From NCBI RefSeq assembly GCF_037042905.1, contig NC_087246.1, positions 34,342,001 to 34,406,000 on the forward strand: a stretch of 64,000 bases of DNA, in the 5' to 3' direction. The position numbers and the translations under genes are program-made. Shown here piece by piece: positions 14,201 to 26,200 of the stretch. The stretch comes from Lytechinus pictus (lineage: Eukaryota; Echinodermata; Echinoidea; Temnopleuroida; Toxopneustidae). Position 1 is the stretch's first letter; each line of letters starts with the position of its first letter. The notes under the pieces were generated by a model. The model was not told the origin of the DNA. It saw only the letters and a program-made list of their open reading frames with translations, and did no database searches.

Positions 14201-17200
14201 TGTGAAATTCAGTGGCGGATCCGGAGGGGGGGGGGGCACATTCGGCCCGTGTCCCCTCCTTTTGAGAGTCACAGGGAATATATTTTGGGGGGGAATATGG
14301 GGTTCATAATCAAGTTAGGACTTTTTTTAATTGCTTGTCAATTTTTTCTTGCAACAAAGTGCCCCCTCTTTTGGAAAATCCTGGATCCACCCCATGTTTA
14401 ATTGAATAACAATTAAACCTCCTTCAGGTAGTCTTGCCTCCCCCTTTCTAATACAATCTTACCCGATACCGCCCTCCTTCAGTACCCTTTCATCTTTACC
14501 TTCCCCTGTGGTGCCTTGTTGTTGATCATCATCACGTTCTTTGCTAAACATCACGGCTCCACCACGGCCCAATATTTCGATGATCCGAGGATCGGTTAGT
14601 AACCTATCGATTCGTCTCGGTCTGAATCAACATACTAAACCCGAAAAATTGAAATAACCGACAGATCATAACCGAATGGCCACTGCAATGAATACTTTCT
14701 CTGGTTGGTTCATAGGGATGGAGGGGAACGGGGAGGTAAAATGAGCTAAAAGGTTTATTTCTTTTTCTTATTTTTTTTCATTTTGGCTTGTTAAATCATT
14801 AGACATGTCATTCAGATGATATTCAATTTATACTGAAAATGAAATGACTTAAATAAGTATACTGAAATAGAATAAGCATGATCGTTCTGCATTTCCTCCT
14901 CATTACCGTTAAAATTCATTATATACATGTAGCTATTAATTTATTGATGGATATTTTAAGCGGTCTATAACCCATTATCAAGTGCATCAATTGAATATGA
15001 CCAATATTCTGATTTTTCGTATTTTAAAGTTAAAACCCGAACATTTGAACGTTTTTTAATCATAAAATATCTATATATATTAAAACTTCATTTAACACAA
15101 GCAACGTCATACATTAAACCTTTAATATAAGTAATATCTTACATACATTATACCTCCATTGCATCATTGATGATAACGACGCAACACAATATTACACTTC
15201 AACACATGGGGGATGATAATCATGTTCATTATTGATACAGCTAAAAGGCGACAAGTGCATTTCCGCGCCTCTGGCACATCTGCAACACCAACACCAGTGG
15301 CAATGGGAGTCGGGGAGAGATAGACAGAGAGGAGCGGGGGAGAAAGTGGGAGGGGGGAGGTTGAAAGAGAGAGAAAGGGAGAATCATGAGAGTGGGAGAA
15401 TGAAGAGCAATGGAGGGAGAGAGAAGGAGAGAAAGAGGGGAAGAGAGTGAGAAGGAGAGGAAGAGAGTGAGTGAGAGAGGGGGAGAGAGTGGAGGGAGTG
15501 TGGGTGTGCGTGTGTGAGGGTATGAACATGGGGAGTTGGGTACCATGTTGATATACAGAATTTATGTTTCACGGGAGAATGAAGAGGAATGGAGAAAGAG
15601 AGAGATAGGGAGAGAGAAGGAGAGTGAGAAGGGGAGGAAGAGAGAGAGAGGAGGAGTGTGTGTGTGCGCGCGCGTGTGTGTGTGTGTGTGTGTGAACATG
15701 GGGAGTTGGTTACCATGTTGCTATACAGAATTTATGTTTCACTGGAGGTTAATTTAATATTCTTGAAATTTCTTCACTGATTCTCTGTTCGACGTGTATA
15801 AGACAGAAATGATTTAATATCTTCATTAGATAACCGTTATTTTGGAACATGTTCTTTCGTGATAAGTATAATGATTTCCTGGTTTGGTAAACTTCAGCCT
15901 GCAATATTGCAAGCTTCATCAGACAAAGGGTAAGTGTTCATGACCGTGACAAAATAACATCTTATTATGTCATCCGGTACACTAATTAGAACATAATAAC
16001 ACTTTCCGAAAGGTAGTCCGTTATAGGTAGGGGCGGCACAGCATGCTGGCGGAGCGTTCGCCCCTATAAGTTTTTTCAAGTATAGAGAAGAAAAAGAGGA
16101 GAAAAAACGAATCGAAAAAAAGGATGAAAGGGAAGAAAGCAAAATGGGGGCTGTCAAAATGATTGGCTTGGGTCGTGTCATTCTTTAATACCCTTATCAT
16201 TCCATAATTGGAGAAAATAATACTACCTTCAGGACATCTTGCCCCCGCCCTATCAAAATGCCCTGACGCCGCGCCCCCTGATTACAATTACAAATCTGAC
16301 CTGAGTTTGCTTTTCACTCCTAATTCATATAGCTCTAGCCTCGCAATATCAAGAAATATTGAAATACCAAATATGTGAACGTGTCAACGTCGGGAGCATC
16401 GGAATTGGTGGGATGGCCACCCTTTCGAGACCTTAAGGGTTGGCCTCCCCGTCGCACCTGCCGGTTCCCGGCAGGGTGCCAGATATATGCAACACGCTTC
16501 AACGTCTATGGAACGAGCTGGCTGATCGATGTAATCTTGTTTCGGTTTCAGAATCAGGTCAAGTAATTACAATGAAAAATAACCAAGAACATATAGCTAG
16601 GCATGCATGCAACTTGCAAGTCAATGTTTAATATATCATAGAATAATGAATGAGAGGACAGAGACATATTACAGTTTGCACTGAACTAATCAATGCCCAG
16701 GATGAAAATAAATACTCACAATGAGACTTTCATTGAAAAAAAAAAGTTATTTAAATGTGTATGATTTTATTGGAATAAATGCAATGACGTACAGCTGTTG
16801 TTTTTAATTCCGTGAGATTAAAAACAAATTCATATGAAATTAATAATTGCAGAAGCGGATCTAGAGGGGGGGTTGGGGGGGTTGCAACCCCCCCCCCAAA
16901 AAAAAATCCGGGGACCATTTTTTTAAATCTTATCTTTTTTTTTAAACTTGTAATTTTAGAAAACGCCATTTTCACACACAGATTTTCAAAAAATTTCCCT
17001 ACTGTGGGAGGGGGGACACCCCCCTCCCACACCCTCCCCCCTCGCTCGCTCCGCTCTCTTGGACTCGATCGCTACGCTCCCTCGCACACCACCCCAACCC
17101 CCCCTTTATAAAAAGCTGGATCCGCCCCTGAATTGAATACACAAAATTAAGGTAATAGTTACGGCTGGTAGCCCATATTCAGCTCCAATTATTGTTGATG

Positions 17201-20200
17201 CTGGTCTTCCATTGGGCCAGTACATGCAGTATATAGGCCTATGCAGGGATAATACACTTAATAGTTTGGAAAAGGGCCACCTTAGAATCATGGTGAAAAT
17301 TAGACTGAACACCACACTCTTAAAAATGTTGGGCAACATATGTCCACACAACAAAGGGTTAAAACTTTATCCAATTCTGTGTAGTTTTAAACCAATAATG
17401 TGTGTTTTGGGTGAAAACTACACAGTATTCTTTGAAAACTACCCAGAGTTGGATAATTTTTTTTAAACCAATTGTTGTTTGGACAGTATGTTGCCCAACA
17501 TTTTAAGAGTAAAATCATCCCAAATTCAAAGAGAAAACTCCCCGAAGGAAATTTAAAATTCATTCAGTTCAAACTTTGATTGTTGCTCCTGTTTTTTCGC
17601 AGCTGACCCGATTTCTAGTCAAACTCCGCTGCGCAAAAAAAGAATAAACTACAAATATATATTCAAATTTTTTACTCAATATCATTTTCCTATATGGGTT
17701 ATCGAGTAGCTATTCTTTTGTAGCGAAAGTAGAATACAAAAATTCATTCTATGACAAAAGTGTTTATAGAGTCCTCGGATCGCATTGTAATTATCATCGT
17801 AAGAGTATTCCGGGAGCAAGTGGAATTGACTACCCCCTTCTAAACCCCATATCTATGAATGTGGCTCGTGAAAATGAATACAAACACGATTATGACCTTG
17901 ATAATGGAACGATTATGCACCCTTATTCAATAACATGTGGCGTCTCCCAAGGATCTATACTACCGCGATTATCCAATCAACAAACCAGAGAACGTGTACA
18001 AATTAAAACAAAATTAGATGGCAGTGTAATCAGCATAAACAAATTAGGGGCCGGTTTCGACACCGAAAATAGAATTGTCCTCCCTCCCCATGCGAAGCTT
18101 CGATTGATGTGTTATTTCAGCCGACGCTTCCGCGGGGTGAACACGGGATTGTGCCGTAATAGTCCAACCCTCATTTGTTTTTACTTCGCCACCACGGGAC
18201 TATCATTCGTGCATTAACCCGCACGTGCACATTGGACTCACTATATATGCAGATACAAAATGCATTGATAAATTATAATTTTTTCAAGGGAAAGTGACTT
18301 GACGCTGCTGGAAAGTAGTATTCCCCTTGTCATTGAAATCTGAAATCTACACCAGATTTCAGTCGCTCCCCTTTCTTCTGTTTGAGTTGTAGAAAACACG
18401 GTGAAAGTAGCTAAAATAATCAACATTACGTAGGGCCTTTTCACACGTGATTCTTGAATCATCATTGTAATGATGATTGCAATTCCTTTATAGAATCATC
18501 GGACCTTTCACGATGACTGAGATTAGGGTTCATGATTCTAATCATGTTTTAGTTTGGTTTCACAGTTTTTCACACGTGCTAAAAAATCGTCACTAGCCTT
18601 ATTTTTTCACTAGAATCATCATTCAAATTACGATTTTAAACCATGTGAAAAAGCGCGGGGAGAGATGAAGAAATCTGAAGGTATTCAGGATTTGGAATTC
18701 TCTCAGAGGCATAATATGGCATGTATTATAAAAAAAAATCTCATTAAGCTGTCATTGTCATGGGCGGACTCGATACGAGACTTTATAACGTTTAAGCCTT
18801 AAAGGAGAAATTTATGTTACACAAAGGCCTATTATGATTTGAGTTATGAAAAAAAAGGCAGAACGTTGCCATTTCATTAAAATTGCATGGTACAAAATGG
18901 CATTGATTTCTACTGTATATGCATATGCAATGTGATGTAGGCATATATCCAAATATATTGTTATTATCTTATTTTAATTTGGGGGAGGGATCAGTCTCAC
19001 CAAGCCGCCCAAATACTGATGACATCTTAACATTATTTTTTGGTCTTAATCATTTTTCTTACAGAACGAGAGAAACCAAATTATGATGACAAGTCTGTGG
19101 GTGAGACAGGTAAGGTAACCATGGTAACGATAAACACATGTTTTTGAGTGTCAAAGAATAGACGTAACTCATTCTTAGGCCATTTTGAAATTTGGATGTC
19201 AAAATACTATTTACATCCATAGATTCTGAAAATAATAAAAGCAATTAAACGACATATTGCAGAAAAAAATAACGCGTCCCAACATTTCAATTAAGTGTAT
19301 TTTATTTGCTGATATTGAAATATGATATATATAGTGTGTGTTTTAGTGTTGAGAAATTAAAAAACACGTAATTCATTTTTTGATCATTTTGAGATTTTGG
19401 AATGAAAATAATGAATAAAATATCCATACATATTCTAGAAATTATAATCAAACTGCCTTTTATCCACTGCCCAAAGCGGAATAACACGTCATCACATTTT
19501 ACTTTGGAATACTAACATTTTTTTTCTGACAAATATGCCACAAGTCTCAAGTCTAAAATCCTCAAAGTTCATATCAATTTTGTACGGCCCACCCTGTACT
19601 CCACAAGTTAAAGACACGATATCGATATAATCGGGTTATGAAAGAAGAGATATGACGATAATCACCCTTAATTTACCTAACCTATAATTTTTGTTTTATC
19701 TTTTATTTCATCTACTTGAAAGTGGTATGGGGCTGCATGGGCACAAAGCTGCAAGTATTACTATCCGGGATTGCTTTGTTGGACATGACTGCACGGGCCA
19801 ACTAAGATGAACTTGACCTTGCCATAATTGAGGGCAATGTCATACTCTTAAAATGTTTGGCAACATACTGTCCACACAACAGTTGGTTGAAAAAAAATAT
19901 CCAACTCTGGGTGGTTTTCAACCAATACTGTGTAGTTTACACCCAAAGCACACATTACGCAGTGCCTCTTTCCATGCGAGGTGCCACAATTGGGCAGGGG
20001 CGACCGCCCGTGTGATTTTCTTTTTTCATATTACAGACAAATAAAAAGGAAGAATGGAAGGGCAATAAACGATGAAGGGCATTGAAGAAAAGACTGGATC
20101 ATCGGATTTTATAATAACCCAATTTCATCATTGAGCAAAGAAGACATTTAAATCTAAAAAAAAAATTACGTCACCTTGTTTTCTGCCCCAATCAAAATAA

Positions 20201-23200
20201 CCTGAAGCCCCGCCCCCGAGTCATTCATTTCGAGTCTCAAGCGACACCACTCCATAATGTCATTTCCACTCCATAAAACCATATCCACTTCATAATGTCA
20301 ACACTACTCCATTACGTGGAACAGCAGAAACGTGTTTTTTTTTTTTTATATCTCTTTCTTTTAAATAAAACATGCAGTCACGCACCCTCACTCTCAAAAG
20401 TACACGTGCATGCACACAATATTAATTCATTACCTTTCTTTATATTTCACTGTTGCCTTCGCATCCCTCCCGGAATAACTGATGGCTCAATATAGATTCT
20501 GTATTAATGTCAAAATGGCGTGTATACTCTGATAGAGAAAAAAAATAAAAATAGTCTGAACGTGAATATCATCTGTCCACACAACAAAAATTGGTTAAAG
20601 TGATTGGTTAACATTGGTTTGACTTTAAAAAAATCTGAGCTAGAAGGTCACACTTGTCACCTGTGTCTGTGATATGTTACAAAAGTGAAGCCCAGAAAAA
20701 ATTGCGTTCGAAAATAATTATTTAGTGCTTTAAAAATTGAAATACAAAGTGACCGAAAACACCATCTTAATTTCATCCCATACACTTATGTGTACTATTT
20801 AGGCGTCTATAAGACGCCTATTTACAAAATCGGGGTTTGCCTTGTAGTTTTAGCTTTTCATTCTCAATAATGGTTGTTTTCAGGGTTTATTAGTTCTAAT
20901 ACATGCACTTGTACACATGTTTCATCTTGGTTTGAGAATTTTTTAAATCGGCTGCTCACAAAGTTAAACAATACCTTTAAAACAATTCTCCAACTCTGGG
21001 TAGTTTTCCACCAATACTGTGTAGTTTTGGCTTATTTGTCCTTATTTCTTCAGCGATGGGAAGATTATCGTCTTGTTTGGGACCCAGCAGACTACGGTAA
21101 CATCACCATGGTTCATATCCCGATCTTTCTCCTCTGGAAACCAGACATCGTCCTCTATAACAAGTAAGTATTCTCATAAGTTCATAAGTTCATTTTATTT
21201 GTCTTCCAACTGTGAGTTTGAATACATGACAAACATATAAGTGTGTATGAAACAATGAGCAGAGAACATGATAAAACAGGTATATATAAAACAGAGTATG
21301 CAGAAAACATTGTTTTTAAATACATTATACAGCTTAAGACAGAAAAGAAATAATTTAAAAGGAAGACGAGGAGACCTAAGTGAAGCAATGCTTGTAAATT
21401 AAGGTTCCTCATTATGAATTCAAAGAACCTTGGATAAACAACAAAGAAATGGCAACTTAATATAATATGATAACTAAAGAGAGAGGAGGGGAGAGAAGAG
21501 GGACACATTTATGTACAAAGGGACAAAAAAGGGGACATGAGGACAGAGACCAGCCAGGCCCGGGAAAGGGGGGATGTTAAGTATTGATAATTTAGCATTA
21601 ACTGATAAATAACACACGTAAAATAGGCTTTACGAATCACTTCCATAGTTACTCAGTAAATAAGATTTCAATTTTCGTTTAAACACTGTAGAACTGACAG
21701 CATGTGTAATGTCAGGGTCAAGTGCATTCCAAAACCTGGGTCCACTTTGGATGGTTCATTGAGATGGAGGGAAAAATAGCCTTTAGGCCTATAATAAACA
21801 AAATAATAATGATGATGATGATGATGTTGTGATGATGATGATGATGATGATGAAAATACAATAATGATAAGAATAAAAAGAATGATAATAATAATGTATT
21901 CATTATGATAATATAACAATGAATATAGCAATGAAAATGATAAATAGTATCAACTTATTATAGTTCATACGGCGCAGATCCGACGGTACTGCGCTATTCA
22001 GTGTAAAAGCTCCTGATATGCTTGTATTATTAAAAAATGTGCTTTAAAGCACATTTTTCGTGTAATATGGGTGATGATATCCAATTCCATGTGAAAGCAT
22101 ATATAGACATTAAAGGATCGCCAATAAATGTGCTATACATAATTATTATTATTATGCTAATATAAGTTGTTGACTTTTCACATCAAACTCTATTCAGTGT
22201 TGGAGGTTCTTACGCTATTGAGAAGTTGACAGTGACTCAGGTCTACCCCAACGGTACCGTGGACTGGTTCCCTCCCGCCGTCTACAGAAGCTCTTGCCCT
22301 ATCAACATCCACAACTTCCCCTTCGATGAACAGCGGTGCCCCCTGAAATTCGGATCCTGGACCCATGATTATAGCAAGATTGACCTGCAACCCATCTCGG
22401 AGTTCGTGGGTCTCGAGCGGTTTTGGGAAAACCAGGAATGGGACATAGCCGAGACACCAATCGAGAGGCACAAACTCCAGTATCCTTGTTGTGACACCGA
22501 CACTTTTGTTGACCTGACCTTTACCTTCGTCTTGCACCGGAAGTCGTTGTTTTACGTCGTGACCTTTGTACTACCGTGCATCATGATTGCGTTTCTCACC
22601 ATCTTCGTCTTCTACGTGCCGTCCAATTGTGGAGAGAAGGTAAAGATGTGGACGGACATGATAGAACTACCCCTTGACCCTGTTCAGTGAGAACTGTAGT
22701 TTCCACGGGCCGGGGACCATCCAGTGTCAGTAGGGATCGGGGTACTTCAGAATGAGGACTCGTTTACAATGGGCCTTTTTTTTGTTAAAATAATTATTTA
22801 TTTTCTTCCATTTCCACAAGATATAAATTTACCATATAATCTATACAAAATCATTTATCATAAAAGGCTGTAAATATATAAAAGATTTGTTAATAGAAAA
22901 GGGCATAATTCCCTAAAAGCAGAAAGCATGTGGCGGGATAGGCCTATGCCTGTAACACAAATACAATACCAATACAAAACGAGAAAGGAGGTATAGGGCT
23001 CGGATAGGGCAGGAAGAAGAAAGGCAAGGGAAGGGCATAATGCTAAATCAATTCATTCATCATCATTCTAATTACTCATCAATCAATGCCTTTATGCATT
23101 TTCTATCTGTACATTATTTTTCACCCTCCAATGAGTATCTAGACGCCAAAGACCACCCAAGTCCGTGACCCAGTCATCCGTGACATATCATGCAAAAAGT

Positions 23201-26200
23201 TGCACCAGTAGGCCTAGATTGAGTTTCATTACACAACACCAGAGATTTCATTCCATATCTTATAAATCACAAGCCATATGGTTACACTTTTTTTAATTTT
23301 CAATTGGCTGAACATACGATCATCGCCGTTCGTTGCACTTAATAAATTATGTGTCAAGAAACGTACACTGCATGTCAAGCTAGTCTTTGGCCCTACTTCA
23401 TACAAACGTTTAACGAATCATTAGGTGGCATTTTTTATTTCATGTCATGCCCATTGCGACATGGCTCCGGTATTTGATAGAGGACCAGAATCGGCCATTG
23501 GTCTCTTTTCCTTAAATGTTCATTTCGATGGATTATCATTTTCATATGGTTGTAGCAATCAGACATTTAAAAGCAATTTCATATGAAATGTTATACCATT
23601 AAGAGTGCTTTTACCACCCTATATGTTCAATAAGTTCTATGATAACCTAACTGAATGTTACTTCCGCACTTCATCGTGTTCATGGCAAACTAAAGTGGTT
23701 TTTTTTTCATTCTCCATAGCCGAAAATACACGAGGCATTTTATGATATTCTTCCTATGAAAACGGAAGATAACATTATCTTTAAATGTTATTTTTCACCA
23801 TTAGGTAACGCTTTGCATCTCCATCCTCCTCGCCCTCATCGTGTTCCTGCTCCTGATCGCCGAAATGATCCCGACGACCTCGGGTTCGATTCCGCTCATC
23901 GGCATCTATCTCCTCTTCTCCATGGCCATGGTCAGCGTGTCCATCACCGTCACCGTCATCATCATCAATCTCTTCCACCGGTCCGCACTGACACACACCA
24001 TGCCAAAGTGGGTCAAGACGGTTTTCATCGATACCCTGCCACCGTACCTTCACATGAAGAGGCCGGAGAACTACAAGTCATTCTATCCCCAAGCTGATCA
24101 ACAGGAAGTGGACCACAGCAACAATGTCCACCTCACAAGAATGGTATGACCCAGACAACTTCATCAAGAAATTACAACTTCATCAAGAAATGACAATTTC
24201 TGGCTCTAGTTTAATCGTTTTGGAAAGAATATAAAAAGTAGGCAACAAAAGTGGTACCAAACAACAAAATTTGTGGCAGCCCTTCTAAAACTTGTAGAAC
24301 CTTGGATGATAAACATAGATAAAGAATCAGGTCAGCAGCTTAAAGAAAATGGATACATAAACTTATACCAATACCTTATATTATCACAAATCTTAAAGAA
24401 CAAAAACAGTGAATACCACCATAATTTATGATGGTGTCTTTTTTAAGGCATAATGATCAATCAAGAATGGTAAGCTCTCCATGTCTTCAGAATTCTGTTT
24501 CATTCCAGATTCCATTCCAACAGAACGATCATTTTCATTAGATACATAAACATAATGTCTTACATAATTGCAAATCTTCAAGACCAAGAACAGTGGATAC
24601 CACAGTAGGTGGTGTCTTTTTAAAATGCAAAATGATCGATCATTTTGGAGGTTCATTACCTCTGAATTATATTTCATCCTATCTACAGATGTACGGTCGA
24701 AACTCGGATACTGAGCGACAATGCTTCAACCGTCATCACCCATACCTCAGGGGAGGCTGCGGCACCGGGTCGGACGGGCTCCCCAACCTGCACAACCTCG
24801 GTATGGACAACGAGTGGCAAACACACGGTCACGAGACCGAGGAAGAGATGCTGATGGATGCCAACATCGACATCAAGAGATTGAGGGACAACGGGAAGAC
24901 ACCAGCTCGGCTCAAAGAAGGACTCGAGTATCTTAATTACATAGTAGAGAGGACCAAAGACGCCGATAAAGACCACAAGGTGCTTGACCGATTCTTCATT
25001 TTTTTTGCCTTGTACATTGTGGTCATTATTCATATCACAGATACAGTCAAGCGGGCGACGAAATCGATTCCAGACCTACCAAAATCTGTTACCTATTTTT
25101 ATTGGTTTATTTCCAATTCGTCTAATGCCAATTCGTCAAATTGCCAACTCGTCTACTAACATTCGGTCTACCATCATTTCGTCCACTATCCACATGGTCT
25201 AATAAATGCCATTTCGTCCACTCACCATTTCGTATAATAACCAGTTGGTCCAATAGCCATTTAGTCCATATACCATTTTGACTAAGCGTTAATTGTGCAA
25301 AATGAATGAAAATAAAATGGATACTAGACCAACTGGTCATTAGACGAAATGTTCATAGACGAAATGGTGATTAGACGAAGTGATTGTACCAACTGGTTAT
25401 TGGACCAAATGGTTGTTAGACGAAATGTTGATGGACGGAATGGCATTAGACTAAATGAAAGTAGACCATGTGGTGAGTGGACAAGTTGGCAGAAGACGAA
25501 TTGGCAATTTTCCATTTCATTTCCCATTTTTACCACGTACCATCGGTCGGTTTGGAGTCGGTTTCGTTGGCGTGACTGATTGGAGCATTATGCATCGCAC
25601 AGACATGGCGCCACAAAGTCTCAGAAACGCTCCTCACAACCAGTTGATTGATTTATTTATTAATTGATTGATAACGAATTTTATTTCAACGTAAATGGGA
25701 TATGACGTGACGAAAACAAGTCAAAAGGAGCTTTTAAAATGAACTTTCTGTCTAAATAAAAGGTCAATCAATCTATTCAAATTTTTACCAAAGGGTACGT
25801 ACTTGATGAAAAAAAATCCTTAAAAAATATATTTTGTCAAGATCTATAGAATATAATTGTTCAATGACAATTACTTTGCCTCTCTATCGAAGTATCCATG
25901 TAAACTATAGCAGATTTACTTTAGAGTGTATAGAATACTGGATATGGCAGGTCTCTGGTCGAGTGCCCGTCTCATAATTGTCTTGGGTTAGATCGATCCC
26001 CGGTCGTATATTTTTACCTCCTAGCTTGGCGTTTAGCATTTCAAATTATTATGGTTGTTGGACATAGACGGGTCAATATACGACCAAAAATAGCCTTACC
26101 CGGAACAAATTGCAACAAATGATTTTTCAACAGTATTTTGTACTATTTGACCTAAGGAATAACATACTAAAAATCTACCAAAATCCGCATCCGGGAAAGT

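Larger units (their letters stand above)
8226..19064 (+). other. nAChR intron 2 (10.8 kb)
   Basis: Runs from donor GTAAGT to acceptor TTTTTCTTACAG. Its contents listed separately are a double palindrome (10571-10770), small inverted-repeat elements (12156, 12978, 14210, 16850, 17316, 18433), a pyrimidine tract (12655-12960), purine-rich duplicated repeats (15290-15760) and a GC-rich hairpin pair (16408-16482). The right end of another element (TTCCGCGGCCTCTG) is at about 8891-8904. No further exon was recognised inside. Confidence 0.8.
19110..21053 (+). other. nAChR intron 3 (1.9 kb)
   Basis: Runs from GTAAGG to TTATTTCTTCAG. It contains a truncated copy of the 17316-type MITE at 19845-19965, and further fragments at 20577-20600 and 20985-21030. 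The last ends about 20 bases before the acceptor. A run of T lies at 20333-20347. No other gene seen. Confidence 0.8.

Noticed and set aside
15164-15757. Ser/Leu/His-rich frames of 95-121 residues
   Set aside because: Antisense reading of a GA-rich duplicated repeat.
22190-22537. 115-residue frame on the minus strand
   Set aside because: Antisense shadow of the nAChR exon 22198-22639.
25020-25159. Hydrophobic extension of nAChR exon 7 ([17 protein letters not shown]) as an alternative M4
   Set aside because: It is intron sequence after a donor, lacks the EW.YVAMV.DR signature found at 30349 and runs into a foldback element; still possible as a rare retained-intron product.
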